Source: a virus. Taken from it: a DNA stretch of 48,880 bases. Every line of letters begins with the position of its first letter. The first letter of the stretch is position 1. Shown in pieces: positions 8,417 through 17,500 of this stretch. Both the position numbers and the translations under genes were made by a program. The stretch is from IMG/VR virus record IMGVR_UViG_3300009155_000083, positions 1 through 48,880 of that record. The stretch is one strand, 5' to 3'. The notes below the pieces were generated by a model, which saw only the letters and a list, made by a program, of their open reading frames with translations, ran no database searches and was not told the origin of the DNA.

Positions 8417-10814
8417 TAAGGAAGAAGTTAATTCTAATAGCGTTACTTATTTTAAGGGTGACGAATTAGCAGGTAACGTATTTACAACAAAATACGCTCT
8501 AAAGACAAAAGATGGTAAGTATTTGGAGTCAGATCCAGATCAAATGCACCAACGTATAGCCAAAGAATTTGCTCGTATTGAAGCAAAGTTTGGTGGTGAG
8601 ACAGCATTAGATTACGATACAATTTATAATGATATTAAAAACTTTGGTTATATCGTTCCACAAGGTTCTCCTATGTATGGAATTGGTAATAACGAAACAG
8701 TAGCATCACTATCAAATTGTGTTGTAGTTGCTTCACCAGAAGATAATGTTTCATCAATTATGGATTCTGGTAAGTATCTTGCTAATTTGTTTAAACGTCG
8801 TTGTGGTGTTGGAGTAGATATTACCAACCTACGCCCAGAAGGTATGACTGTAAATAATTCAGCAGGTACTACAACAGGTGCTTGGTCGTTTGCTGACTTC
8901 TATTCATATGTTTGTCGTATGATTGGTCAAAATGGTCGTCGTGGTGCTCTTATGATTTCAATTGATGTAAGACACCCAGACGTATTTAAATTCGTTAAGA
9001 TGAAGCATGACTTAACAAAGGTAACAGGTGCAAATGTCTCAATTAGAATCTCAGACGACTTTATGGAAGCTGTGGAGCAAGATCAAGATTTTGTTCTTAG
9101 ATTTCCTGTTGATTCCAGCGTTCCTACTTACACTCAAACTATTAGAGCCAGAGAGTTATGGAAGGATATTGTTGATTCCGCGACGAAAACAGCAGAACCC
9201 GGACTCTTGATGTGGGGAAATATTGAGAAATTCCTACCAGCAGAGAGTTATAAAGATTATGGATTCAAAACACTTACAACCAATCCTTGTGGTGAAATTC
9301 CTCTTTCTGCTTATGACTCCTGCCGTCTTATCTCAATAAACCTCAAATCATTTGTAGTAAATTCATTTGATGATAATGCTTACTTTGATTTCGATAAGTT
9401 CCAAACAGTTTCTAAACGTGCTATGCGCCTTTCCGACGATTTGGTCCAACTTGAAATTGAGAAGCTTACAGGTATTCTAAATGCTTGTGACACTCCAGAC
9501 GAAAAAGAACTTTGGACTAATCTTTTAAGAGCTTGTGCAGATGGTCGTAGAACAGGACTTGGAACACACGGTCTTGCTGATGCTTTGGCTTGTTTGCGTC
9601 TTCCATATGATTCTGCCGATGGTCTTGTTATGATTGATAAAATCTATCGAACCCTTAAAGAATGTGCTTACGGAGAATCAGTTTGGCTTGCTAAAGAGCG
9701 TGGAGCTTTCCCTGTATTTGATTGGGAACTTGAAAAAGATAATGAATTCATTAAATCTCTTCCAACTTCACTTCAAAATGCTATCAAGACATTTGGACGT
9801 AGAAATATTAGCATCCTAACAAATGCTCCAACTGGCTCTGTTTCAATTATGTCTCAAACTTCATCTGGTCTTGAACCTGTATTCCGTAATTTCTATATTC
9901 GCCGTCGTAAACTTTCTCATAATGAGCAAGATCAAGTAGCAGCTTTCGTAGATGTTATGGGCGATAAATGGACTGAATATAAAGTTTACCACCAAAATGT
10001 TCAAGATTATTTAAAGCGTTTTGAAACAGATGAAGTTCCTTCCTTCTTTACTGAATCGGACAAAATTGATTGGAAGCGTCGTGTTGAAATTCAAGGTGTA
10101 ATTCAAAAGCATATTGATCATTCAATTTCTTCCACAATCAATCTTCCAAAAGGCACAGATCCAGAGGTAGTTTCGGAGCTTTATCGCCTTGGATGGAAAC
10201 TTGGACTTAAAGGAATTACTGTTTATGTTGATGGTTCTCGCGATGGTGTTTTGATTACAGAAACAAAGAAAGAGGATTTCCCACAGCATAATGCTCCAAA
10301 ACGTCCTCAAACACTTGAAACTGATATTCATAATGTCACGGTAAAAGGTGAGAAGTGGACTATTCTTGTTGGACTAATGAACGACAAGCCTTATGAAATT
10401 CTTGGAGGAGCAAATAAAATTGTAGATCTTCCAAAGAATGCAAAGAAAGGACAACTTCTAAAAGTTTCAACTGGTAAAAATCAAGCTCGTTACGATTTGG
10501 TAGTTGATGATTTAACTATTAAAGATGTATCCAAGGTCTTTGATAATCCAAATCATTCAGCATTTACCCGTTTGCTTTCTCTTTCACTTCGTCATGGTGC
10601 TCCAATCAATTATGTTGTAGAACAAATGCAGAAAGAGCAAGATGCTGATATGTTCTCATTTGCTCGTTCAATCGCAAGAGTTCTAAAACACTACGTTCCA
10701 GACGGTACAAAAGCTACAGGAACCAAAACTTGTGGAGATTGTGGATCAACTAACTTGATTTACCAAGATGGATGTGTTACTTGTGCTGACTGTGGAAATT
10801 CAAAGTGCGGCTGA
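8409..10814 (+). CDS. nrdJ: class II (adenosylcobalamin-dependent) ribonucleotide reductase
   Basis: An 801-residue single-subunit reductase converting ribonucleotides to deoxyribonucleotides. Family landmarks are PQGSPMYGIGN and LSNCVVV (Cys near 104), the active-site loop TNPCGEIPLS near 291-300, and the TNAPTGSVSIMSQTSSGLEP phosphate loop. Next come STINLPKGT with GLKGITVYVDGSRDGVL, a TSCPD-type domain (about 645-760), and a C-terminal zinc ribbon (CGDCGS ... CVTCADCGNSKC). The lack of a partner NrdB-like gene nearby fits class II. The enzyme needs B12 cofactor from the host. The gene is translationally coupled to the helicase. Confidence 0.9.
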   Translation: MYSKEEVNSNSVTYFKGDELAGNVFTTKYALKTKDGKYLESDPDQMHQRIAKEFARIEAKFGGETALDYDTIYNDIKNFGYIVPQGSPMYGIGNNETVASLSNCVVVASPEDNVSSIMDSGKYLANLFKRRCGVGVDITNLRPEGMTVNNSAGTTTGAWSFADFYSYVCRMIGQNGRRGALMISIDVRHPDVFKFVKMKHDLTKVTGANVSIRISDDFMEAVEQDQDFVLRFPVDSSVPTYTQTIRARELWKDIVDSATKTAEPGLLMWGNIEKFLPAESYKDYGFKTLTTNPCGEIPLSAYDSCRLISINLKSFVVNSFDDNAYFDFDKFQTVSKRAMRLSDDLVQLEIEKLTGILNACDTPDEKELWTNLLRACADGRRTGLGTHGLADALACLRLPYDSADGLVMIDKIYRTLKECAYGESVWLAKERGAFPVFDWELEKDNEFIKSLPTSLQNAIKTFGRRNISILTNAPTGSVSIMSQTSSGLEPVFRNFYIRRRKLSHNEQDQVAAFVDVMGDKWTEYKVYHQNVQDYLKRFETDEVPSFFTESDKIDWKRRVEIQGVIQKHIDHSISSTINLPKGTDPEVVSELYRLGWKLGLKGITVYVDGSRDGVLITETKKEDFPQHNAPKRPQTLETDIHNVTVKGEKWTILVGLMNDKPYEILGGANKIVDLPKNAKKGQLLKVSTGKNQARYDLVVDDLTIKDVSKVFDNPNHSAFTRLLSLSLRHGAPINYVVEQMQKEQDADMFSFARSIARVLKHYVPDGTKATGTKTCGDCGSTNLIYQDGCVTCADCGNSKCG

Positions 10815-10823
10815 TCTAAAAGC

Positions 10824-10872
10824 TTGACGATAGCCTCCATATTGGTTATTTTAATAGTAATCAATATGGAGG
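10824..10872 (+). promoter_or_regulatory. promoter plus ribosome-site-occluding hairpin
   Basis: TTGACG (10824-10829), a 17-base spacer and a weak TATTTT (10847-10852). A perfect 11-base inverted repeat pairs CCTCCATATTG (10834-10844) with CAATATGGAGG (10862-10872). The 3' arm contains the GGAGG ribosome site of the gene at 10879. The arm contents are directly visible. Control of translation by melting of the hairpin is inference. Confidence 0.6.
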
Positions 10873-10878
10873 TTATTT

Positions 10879-11106
10879 ATGTCTACAAAATGTAATCATT
10901 TGGTCCCAATTTATGAACAAAACAAAAAATGTGTAAGTTCAGATCCAAATAGTAGAATTCACTATTGGATTCCAACGGGACGTATTGAAGCAAAAATTAA
11001 CAATACAATACAAGTTGATTTTATTTGTAAGTATTGTGAAAAAAGAGCTACATCTTTTTTAAATAACGAAGAATACGAATTAAACAAAAGGTTATTAGGT
11101 GCTTAA
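10879..11106 (+). CDS. small CxxC protein of unknown function
   Basis: A 75-residue protein with CNHL near the start, a mid-protein Cys and CKYCEK near 50-55, so possibly a zinc-binding fold. The GGAGG ribosome site is buried in an 11-base-pair hairpin, which suggests controlled translation. Its stop overlaps the next start (TAATG). No family recognised. Confidence 0.6.
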   Translation: MSTKCNHLVPIYEQNKKCVSSDPNSRIHYWIPTGRIEAKINNTIQVDFICKYCEKRATSFLNNEEYELNKRLLGA

Positions 11107-11381
11107 TGTATTATCTATCCCCACGAAACAACTACTTGCTAATAGAACCCCTAGAGGTTATAGAAGAGAAACCCCAACAAGCTTTCCTTCTTCCAACTGA
11201 TTATAAAGAGAAGCAAAGCCCATATAAAGTAATGCGGGTTATTGAAGATGCTAATGATAAATACGGACCAGAAAGTTTAATTTTGGTTCCTTCGCATTTG
11301 ATTGAGGAAGTTGAAATAGAAAGCGAAAAGCACTACCTCATACCACAGAACTATGTTATTGCTACCGTCACCAAGGAGTAG
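11106..11381 (+). CDS. possible GroES/gp31-like co-chaperonin
   Basis: A 91-residue, beta-rich protein. It opens YYLSPRNNYLLIEPLEVIEE, like the 'P..D.VLV.P' first strand of GroES. A loop region follows (QQAFLLPTDYKEKQSP) where the mobile loop would be, and the protein ends in LIPQNYVIATV. The size fits GroES (about 95-100) and T4 gp31 (111). The phage encodes its own GroEL at 28.6 kb, which makes a dedicated co-chaperonin plausible. Similarity is limited, so this remains a proposal. Confidence 0.45.
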   Translation: MYYLSPRNNYLLIEPLEVIEEKPQQAFLLPTDYKEKQSPYKVMRVIEDANDKYGPESLILVPSHLIEEVEIESEKHYLIPQNYVIATVTKE

Positions 11382-11383
11382 GA

Positions 11384-11647
11384 ATGTCACAAGAAGTCGT
11401 AATGTCAAGAGAAGATAATATCGCAAGTTATATCCGTCAGCTTGCTGCTATTGAAGAGTGTATTACTCCATTTAAGGAACAAGCAAAAGACCTTCGTAAA
11501 GATTATGTAGAGAAGGGCTGGCTTAGCAAGGACGATATTAAGAGCGCAGTAAAAGCTTATCGTCTTTCCAAATCAAAGATTAATATGGACCAACTTGTAG
11601 AAAGCCACAATACACTTGTAAGCAAGAATCTTATTAGCGAGGAATAG
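11384..11647 (+). CDS. small helical protein, possibly GapR/DUF2312-like
   Basis: An 87-residue, highly charged, mainly helical protein: a coiled-coil-like helix near 8-45 (YIRQLAAIEECITPFKEQ), then GWLSKDDIKSAVKAYRLSKSK. The helix plus 'DIKSAVKAYR' pattern recalls GapR-type DNA-binding proteins that sense overtwisted DNA, but the match is by eye and weak. It has a strong AAGGAG site and lies directly before thyX. Confidence 0.45.
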   Translation: MSQEVVMSREDNIASYIRQLAAIEECITPFKEQAKDLRKDYVEKGWLSKDDIKSAVKAYRLSKSKINMDQLVESHNTLVSKNLISEE

Positions 11648-12364
11648 ATGAAATCGATTGAGATTTATGGTGATGGAATTGGTAAGGTTGAACTTGTAGA
11701 AAGTATGGGTTCAGATCTTACTGTTGTTAATTCAGCGCGTGTAAGTTTTGGGAAGCACAAAGAAGAGCTAGATGATAAGGATGAAAAACTTATTGATTAT
11801 CTTATTCGCCATAAACATACTTCTGTATTGGAACACTGTCTTGTAACTTTTAGATTTAAAGTTCCTCTGTATGTTCGTTCTCAACATCACAGGCATCGCA
11901 CTTGGTCTTATAATGAGATATCAAGGCGATATACTGAAGAAAACTTACAATTCTACGAGCCAGAGCAGTTTAGAACACAGCATAAATCAAATCGACAAGC
12001 CAGCAATACTGAAAGCCTAATTAATCCTTGGGTAGAAGAACCAGATCAGTGGATTCAAGGACGTAGGGTTAGTGACGCATTTAAGGACCATCACGAAGAT
12101 AGCGTAAAACTATACAATAAATTGATGGAACTTGGTGTTTGTCGTGAGCAAGCAAGAGGTGTTCTTCCACAAAATCTCTATACTGAATACTATGGAACAG
12201 TAAATCTTGGTAATCTACTTAAATTTATTGATCTTAGAACGCATGAAGGCGCACAATATGAAATTCAAGTTGTAGCTCAAGCTTGTTTGGAAATTGTAAG
12301 TGATTTATATCCAAAGACAGTAGCAGCTTATCGTCGTATTCTTGATGAAAAAAGAAATACATAA
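11648..12364 (+). CDS. thyX: flavin-dependent thymidylate synthase
   Basis: A 238-residue ThyX that makes dTMP from dUMP using FAD, NADPH and methylene-tetrahydrofolate. The family signature RHRTWSYNEISRRY occupies 82-95, with S87 the substrate-interacting serine. HTSVLEHCLVTFRFKVP precedes it, and a second conserved region REQARGVLPQNLYTEYY lies near 165-185. The length is typical. Together with the deaminase, dUTPase and thymidine kinase in this window it completes a dTTP supply route. The ATG directly follows the upstream stop. Confidence 0.92.
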   Translation: MKSIEIYGDGIGKVELVESMGSDLTVVNSARVSFGKHKEELDDKDEKLIDYLIRHKHTSVLEHCLVTFRFKVPLYVRSQHHRHRTWSYNEISRRYTEENLQFYEPEQFRTQHKSNRQASNTESLINPWVEEPDQWIQGRRVSDAFKDHHEDSVKLYNKLMELGVCREQARGVLPQNLYTEYYGTVNLGNLLKFIDLRTHEGAQYEIQVVAQACLEIVSDLYPKTVAAYRRILDEKRNT

Positions 12365-13262
12365 ATACGATAAAATAGTAATAGGTTCAACCCTTGAAGG
12401 TTTGCTTTATGCTTATCTTCATGGGTTGCCTTTGTTTTATTCGGTTGCTAAAGTTCCAACAGAATTTGAAGCTTTAGAAGTTGATGATAATTTTTGGGGT
12501 GCATTAGACCATGAAAATATACCAAGAACGATTAAAACAAGCGAAGGCGAATTAACTATAGGCTCCAGCAAGTTAGAAGTGTGGAACAAATTATTCTTTT
12601 CATTATCTATGTCTGGTTTATTACCATGCACAAATATACAGACCTTAAGAATAGATGATGAACTTGTTAAAATAACTACACAGAACAATAGATTAATAAA
12701 GTTACAACCAAAAGAAATCTTGTTGTTTGATGATGAAGGCGTAGAAGGTTTAACAAGAGCCTATAAAATGAATAAAAAGCTTATTGTATACGATTGGATG
12801 ATATTTCATTTTCTTATGATTAACTTTGATTTTACTATGGTTCAAACAGAATGGGATTATGGTAATAAATTATGGTTTTTACAAGCTGGTGGAAATCGTC
12901 CCGCTGATGGTTGTTTAATATCATATGTAAGTGGTCAAACAGAATTACAAAATGACTTGACTGATTACATTTTACGGTTTACATTAAAAAGTATCTTTAC
13001 TAAATACAACATGAAGGGACAAAATAATGGTTATCGTCCTAATGGTGTTAAAAACTATAGACCAATTAAATATGAGTTTATAGATAGACAAGTCGTTAAA
13101 GAAAAGCCACATTTATATCATGATTGGGATAATGTTAAATCCATGACCCATCTAACAATCAAAGATATTTTTGAAGAGAAAAAAACAACTAACTATGTGA
13201 TGTATAAAACATGCTCGAAATTGACACAGAAAACAGGACAAATAAAGGGAGTTTTCATCTAG
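12345..13262 (+). CDS. conserved phage protein with Rossmann-like N-terminus, unknown function
   Basis: A 305-residue protein overlapping the thyX end by 20 bases. It opens KIVIGSTLEGLLYAYLHGLP, a strand-loop-helix resembling the dinucleotide-binding start of flavoproteins such as UDP-galactopyranose mutase, but the classic GxGxxG is not intact. Aromatic, beta-rich segments follow (WDYGNKLWFLQAGGNRPADG). I recognise it only as a conserved hypothetical next to the 13211 gene. The end overlaps that gene by 52 bases, an unusually long overlap supporting joint translation. Confidence 0.6.
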   Translation: MKKEIHKYDKIVIGSTLEGLLYAYLHGLPLFYSVAKVPTEFEALEVDDNFWGALDHENIPRTIKTSEGELTIGSSKLEVWNKLFFSLSMSGLLPCTNIQTLRIDDELVKITTQNNRLIKLQPKEILLFDDEGVEGLTRAYKMNKKLIVYDWMIFHFLMINFDFTMVQTEWDYGNKLWFLQAGGNRPADGCLISYVSGQTELQNDLTDYILRFTLKSIFTKYNMKGQNNGYRPNGVKNYRPIKYEFIDRQVVKEKPHLYHDWDNVKSMTHLTIKDIFEEKKTTNYVMYKTCSKLTQKTGQIKGVFI

Positions 13263-14089
13263 CAGGTATTGTTCCTGTTTCTGGTGAAGCCTTAGATTTT
13301 AAAATGCCTTGGCACGATAGTATGATGCCTATTGGACCAAACTATACTATGGTAGAAAGAGCCATACTAGAATGTGCTTGGGCTGGATGCGAAACTATTT
13401 GGGTTGTTTGTTATCCAGATGTTATGCCCCTATTGAAACATAAGATAGGCAACTTTGTATATGAACCAGTTAATTCTTTTTATACAGGTTTCAATCCAGC
13501 AATAGGCGTTGTTAACTCGTTTGAAAGAGTGCCTATATTTTATGTATCGGTTATGTCTAAGCATATGGGTAAAAGAGATAGTTTAGGCTTTTCCGCCTTA
13601 CAAGGAGCTTACCACGCCTTTTATATTGGTTGGGTAATGTCTCGATGGTATATTCCTCATATGTATTATGTTGCTTTCCCATACGGTGTTTATCATCCAA
13701 AGCAATTAAAATATCACAGGAAAGATATTTCTGTAATTGATAAAAACTATTTAGTTACTTCTCCAGACGGTAAAACTGTGATGGATGGAGAATATTTAGG
13801 ATTTACATTTTCCAGAGATCAATTTAAACAATTTAGAAACAGAATAAAGAATAAAATACCAGGACCAGATCCTCGCCTGTATGGTCTTGACGATATTTTT
13901 GTAAGTGATATCATTAAGGAATACGAAGCGATACCAGCAAAAAGTTACCATAATGTAGGAAGCTGGAATGGGTATCGTGATTATATGGGATCAGATCAAA
14001 GTAAATACTATACTGCTGATGTTATAAAGAAATATTTCAAAGATTTTAAACACACTATAATTGGAGAACAAAACGATGGGAATGTATGA
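13211..14089 (+). CDS. conserved phage protein resembling a nucleotidyltransferase (GT-A-like fold)
   Basis: A 292-residue protein. The N-terminal region HLAGIVPVSGEALDF ... DSMMPIGPNYTMVERAI ... GCETIWVVC follows the layout of sugar-nucleotide/NTP transferases: a strand with a phosphate-binding loop, a 'P...ERA' helix, then 'A..GC..I.VVC'. A classic GxGTR loop is absent, so activity is uncertain. The rest is rich in Tyr and Trp. It is strongly linked to the preceding gene. A role in sugar or base modification is possible but unproven. Confidence 0.6.
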   Translation: MLEIDTENRTNKGSFHLAGIVPVSGEALDFKMPWHDSMMPIGPNYTMVERAILECAWAGCETIWVVCYPDVMPLLKHKIGNFVYEPVNSFYTGFNPAIGVVNSFERVPIFYVSVMSKHMGKRDSLGFSALQGAYHAFYIGWVMSRWYIPHMYYVAFPYGVYHPKQLKYHRKDISVIDKNYLVTSPDGKTVMDGEYLGFTFSRDQFKQFRNRIKNKIPGPDPRLYGLDDIFVSDIIKEYEAIPAKSYHNVGSWNGYRDYMGSDQSKYYTADVIKKYFKDFKHTIIGEQNDGNV

Positions 14090-14528
14090 TACTGTTGAGA
14101 TTGTTGAAAATATTGAGAATGGTCCTCTTGTTGGAGAATACCAAACTAAATCTCTTGATAATGCGCTATACACTTATTATCTAAAGGATCGTAGGCTTAT
14201 TCACAGAGTATATAAGTATGAAACTGTCCCAGAAGACGAACGAACCCATCCTGTTTTTGGGATACTTCGTAGTGTATATGTAGGTGATGAAGATGCAAAT
14301 TATCATGGATGGATTACCATTTATGGTGTTGATGAAGTTTGGAAGCTTAAATTTACTGATGGAGAACTTATGAATACTGAATTTGTTGAAGCATACCCAA
14401 GAGATCCAGATACTTCAACTAACGGATCTTTGGGAGAGAATAGCCAAGATCAAGAAATTGAAGAGGTTGCCTATTGGGTAGGCGACGGTTATGTAACGGA
14501 AGACGATAACGACAACTACGAGGGGTAA
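14076..14528 (+). CDS. conserved hypothetical phage protein (MGMYDTV family)
   Basis: A 150-residue protein starting MGMYDTVEIVEN at ATG 14076 behind TTGGAGA. The M-G-M-[YF]-D opening is common to a widespread family of uncharacterised phage proteins. The middle is beta-rich with conserved aromatic residues, and the tail is very acidic (EEVAYWVGDGYVTEDDNDN). It overlaps the upstream gene by 14 bases and precedes dnaE by one base. Confidence 0.65.
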   Translation: MGMYDTVEIVENIENGPLVGEYQTKSLDNALYTYYLKDRRLIHRVYKYETVPEDERTHPVFGILRSVYVGDEDANYHGWITIYGVDEVWKLKFTDGELMNTEFVEAYPRDPDTSTNGSLGENSQDQEIEEVAYWVGDGYVTEDDNDNYEG

Positions 14529-14529
14529 A

Positions 14530-17500
14530 ATGAGTAACATTCCATTTGTCGGGCTTCACGCCCATTCAGTAGCAGGTTCAATTTTTGATGCTATGTCTTT
14601 TCCACCCGACCACATGGAATTTGCTCATTCCAACGGTATGGATGCACTTGCCCTAACAGATCACGGAAACATGAATGGTCTTTCTTGGCAAGTTCTCCAT
14701 GCTAAAAAGATGAAGAAGGAAGGTAAGAATTTCAAGCCTATCTTTGGCGTTGAAGCTTACTTTATTCCTTCTATTACCGATTGGCGGGTAGAATACGAAA
14801 AGAACAAGCTTGAGAAGAAAGCAGCAACAGACGATGAATCTGTTTCTGGTGCTACTGTTGAAGATGAAAATGCTTCAAAGAAGGAAATTAAGTCACTTCT
14901 TAATCGTCGTCGTCACCTTGTTCTTTTGGCTCAAAACCAACAGGGTCTTAATAATATCTTCAAGCTTGTTTCGGAGAGTTATAAGACAGAAAACTATTAT
15001 CGTTATCCTCGTATGGATTTCGATATGCTGGAGAAGTATAATGAGGGTGTAATTGCGCTCTCTGCTTGCCTTGGTGGCGTTTATGCTGGTTGTTATTGGG
15101 AGAATAAGGACAAGGGTGAGCAAGCTATCCTTGATTCTTTCCGTAATACAACTAAGCGTATGAATTCGATCTTTGGTGATCGTTGGTATGGTGAGTTACA
15201 GTGGAATAATGTACCAGAGCAACATATTCTAAATAAGTATATTATCAAAATGCAAGAAGAGTTTGGTATTGGGCTTGTTTCTACTTGTGATAGCCATTAC
15301 CCAAATCCTAATGCTTGGAAGGACCGTGAGCTTTATAAGCGTCTTGGTTGGTTAGGAAAAGGTAAACCAGAGTGGGCTGAGGGTAATTCCGAGCTTCCCG
15401 CTGGTGTTGATGAAATTGGTTACGAGCTTTATCCAAAGAACGGCGACCAAATGTTTGAGGCTTTCCAAAAGTATTCTAAGGAATGTAATACCCATTATCA
15501 GCAAAGCCTAGTTCTTGAAAGTATTACAAACAGTTATAAGATTGCACATGAACGTATTGAAAACTTCATGCCCGATACAACTGTTCGCCTTCCAGAATTT
15601 GTTGTTCCTGCTGGGTTTACTGCTGGTGAAGCACTTAAGGAATATTCTATTGAAGGTCTTCGTAAACTAAATCTTATGAAGCCAAATTATATCAAGCAAC
15701 TTGAACAGGAACTTGAGGTTATCGAAGGTCGTGGTTTTAGTAAGTATTTTCTTACTATGAAAGCGATTAGCGATAAAGCACAAGGAATTCAATTAGTTGG
15801 TCCCGGTCGTGGTTCTGCTGCTGGTTCGCTTGTTTCTTATGCTCTTGGAATTACACAAGTAGATCCAATTAAGCATGGGCTTCTATTTGAGCGATTTATG
15901 ACGAAGAACCAAGAAGGTTTCCCAGATATCGATTATGACGTTGCTGATCCTATGGTGCTTAAGGATATGCTAATTAAGGAGTGGGGCGATACTACTGTAG
16001 TTCCAATTTCTAACTGGAATACTCTTCAGCTTAAGTCACTTGTTAAGGATATCAGCAAGTTCTACGATATTTCATTCAAGGAAGTAAATGATGTAACATC
16101 TAAAATGATGGCCGAAGCTACACCTTTGGCGAAGAAGGAGCATGGTATTAAATCTGGTGTTTATACGCCTACATTTGAGGAAGTAAAAAAGCATTCATCT
16201 ACACTACAAGAATTCCTAAAGAAGTATCCTCATATTGCGGAGCACATCAACGCTCTTTATGGACAAGTTCGTTCTTGTTCTCGTCATGCTGGTGGTGTTG
16301 TAGTTGGAGAAAACCTTGATCAATATATGCCACTCATTAACTCCGATGGTGTTCGTCAAACTCCTTGGTCAGAGGGTCAAAACGTCCGTCATTTGGAGCC
16401 TATGGGTTTTATTAAATTTGATATTCTTGGTATTGCTTCTTTGCGAATGATTGAAGGTGCTATTCGCCATATTCTAAAGCGTCATAAGGGCATCAAAAAT
16501 CCAACTTTTGATGATGTAAAGGCTTTCTACAACGAAAACCTACACCCAGATGTTATGAATATGAACGATAGCAAGGTATATAAGAATGTATTTGATAAAG
16601 GTAACTTTGCTGGTGTCTTTCAATTTACAGAACGTCCTGTTCAAGAGTTCGCAAAGAAAGTAAAGCCACGCAATATTATCGATCTGTCAGCAATTACTTC
16701 TATTTATCGTCCCGGTCCTCTTGGAGCAGACGTAGATAAAGATTATATTAAGGCAGTTGAAGAACCAGAAAGCATCAAATATATCCATCCAATCGCAAAA
16801 GAAGTTACAAAACAAACTCATGGCTTTTTGATCTTCCAAGAGCAAATTGCTATTCTGGCTCACAAACTTGGCAAAGATGTTGACCTTGATGAAGGAAACA
16901 AACTTCGTAAACTTCTAACCAAGAAAGGAACAGGTAAAGGATTTGAAGAAAAGGACAAAATTCATGATAAGTTTATCGAAGGTTGTGTTGAAAAAGGTGT
17001 TGCCAAGCTTGAGGCACAGAGAATGTGGGAAACCTTTGAATATTTTTCAGGCTACGGTTTCAATAAATCTCACGCCGTTTGCTATTCGATCCTGTCATTT
17101 CAGTGTGCTTGGCTACTGACTTATTATAAAGCAGAATGGTTTGCTGCTTTCTTGGATAAAGAAGATGCGAAGAACAAAGAATATGCTATCAATCTTGCTA
17201 AATCTATGGGTTTCAAAATTGAAAAACTAAACATCAATACTTCTGGATTGGTGTGGGAAATTGGTGATGATGGAAATACTCTAATTCAACCACTTTCTTC
17301 AATTAAAGGACTTGGCGATGTAGCTATTCAACAAATCTTTAATAATCGTCCATTCAAGACAGTAGAAGAATTCCTTTTTAACGAGAATATTACATACAGT
17401 AAACTAAACAAAAAAGCTATTGACGTTCTTGTTCGTTCTGGAGCTATGGATACTCTTGTCGATGAAAGATTTACAGGAGCTAAACACTTCTGGTCAGCAG

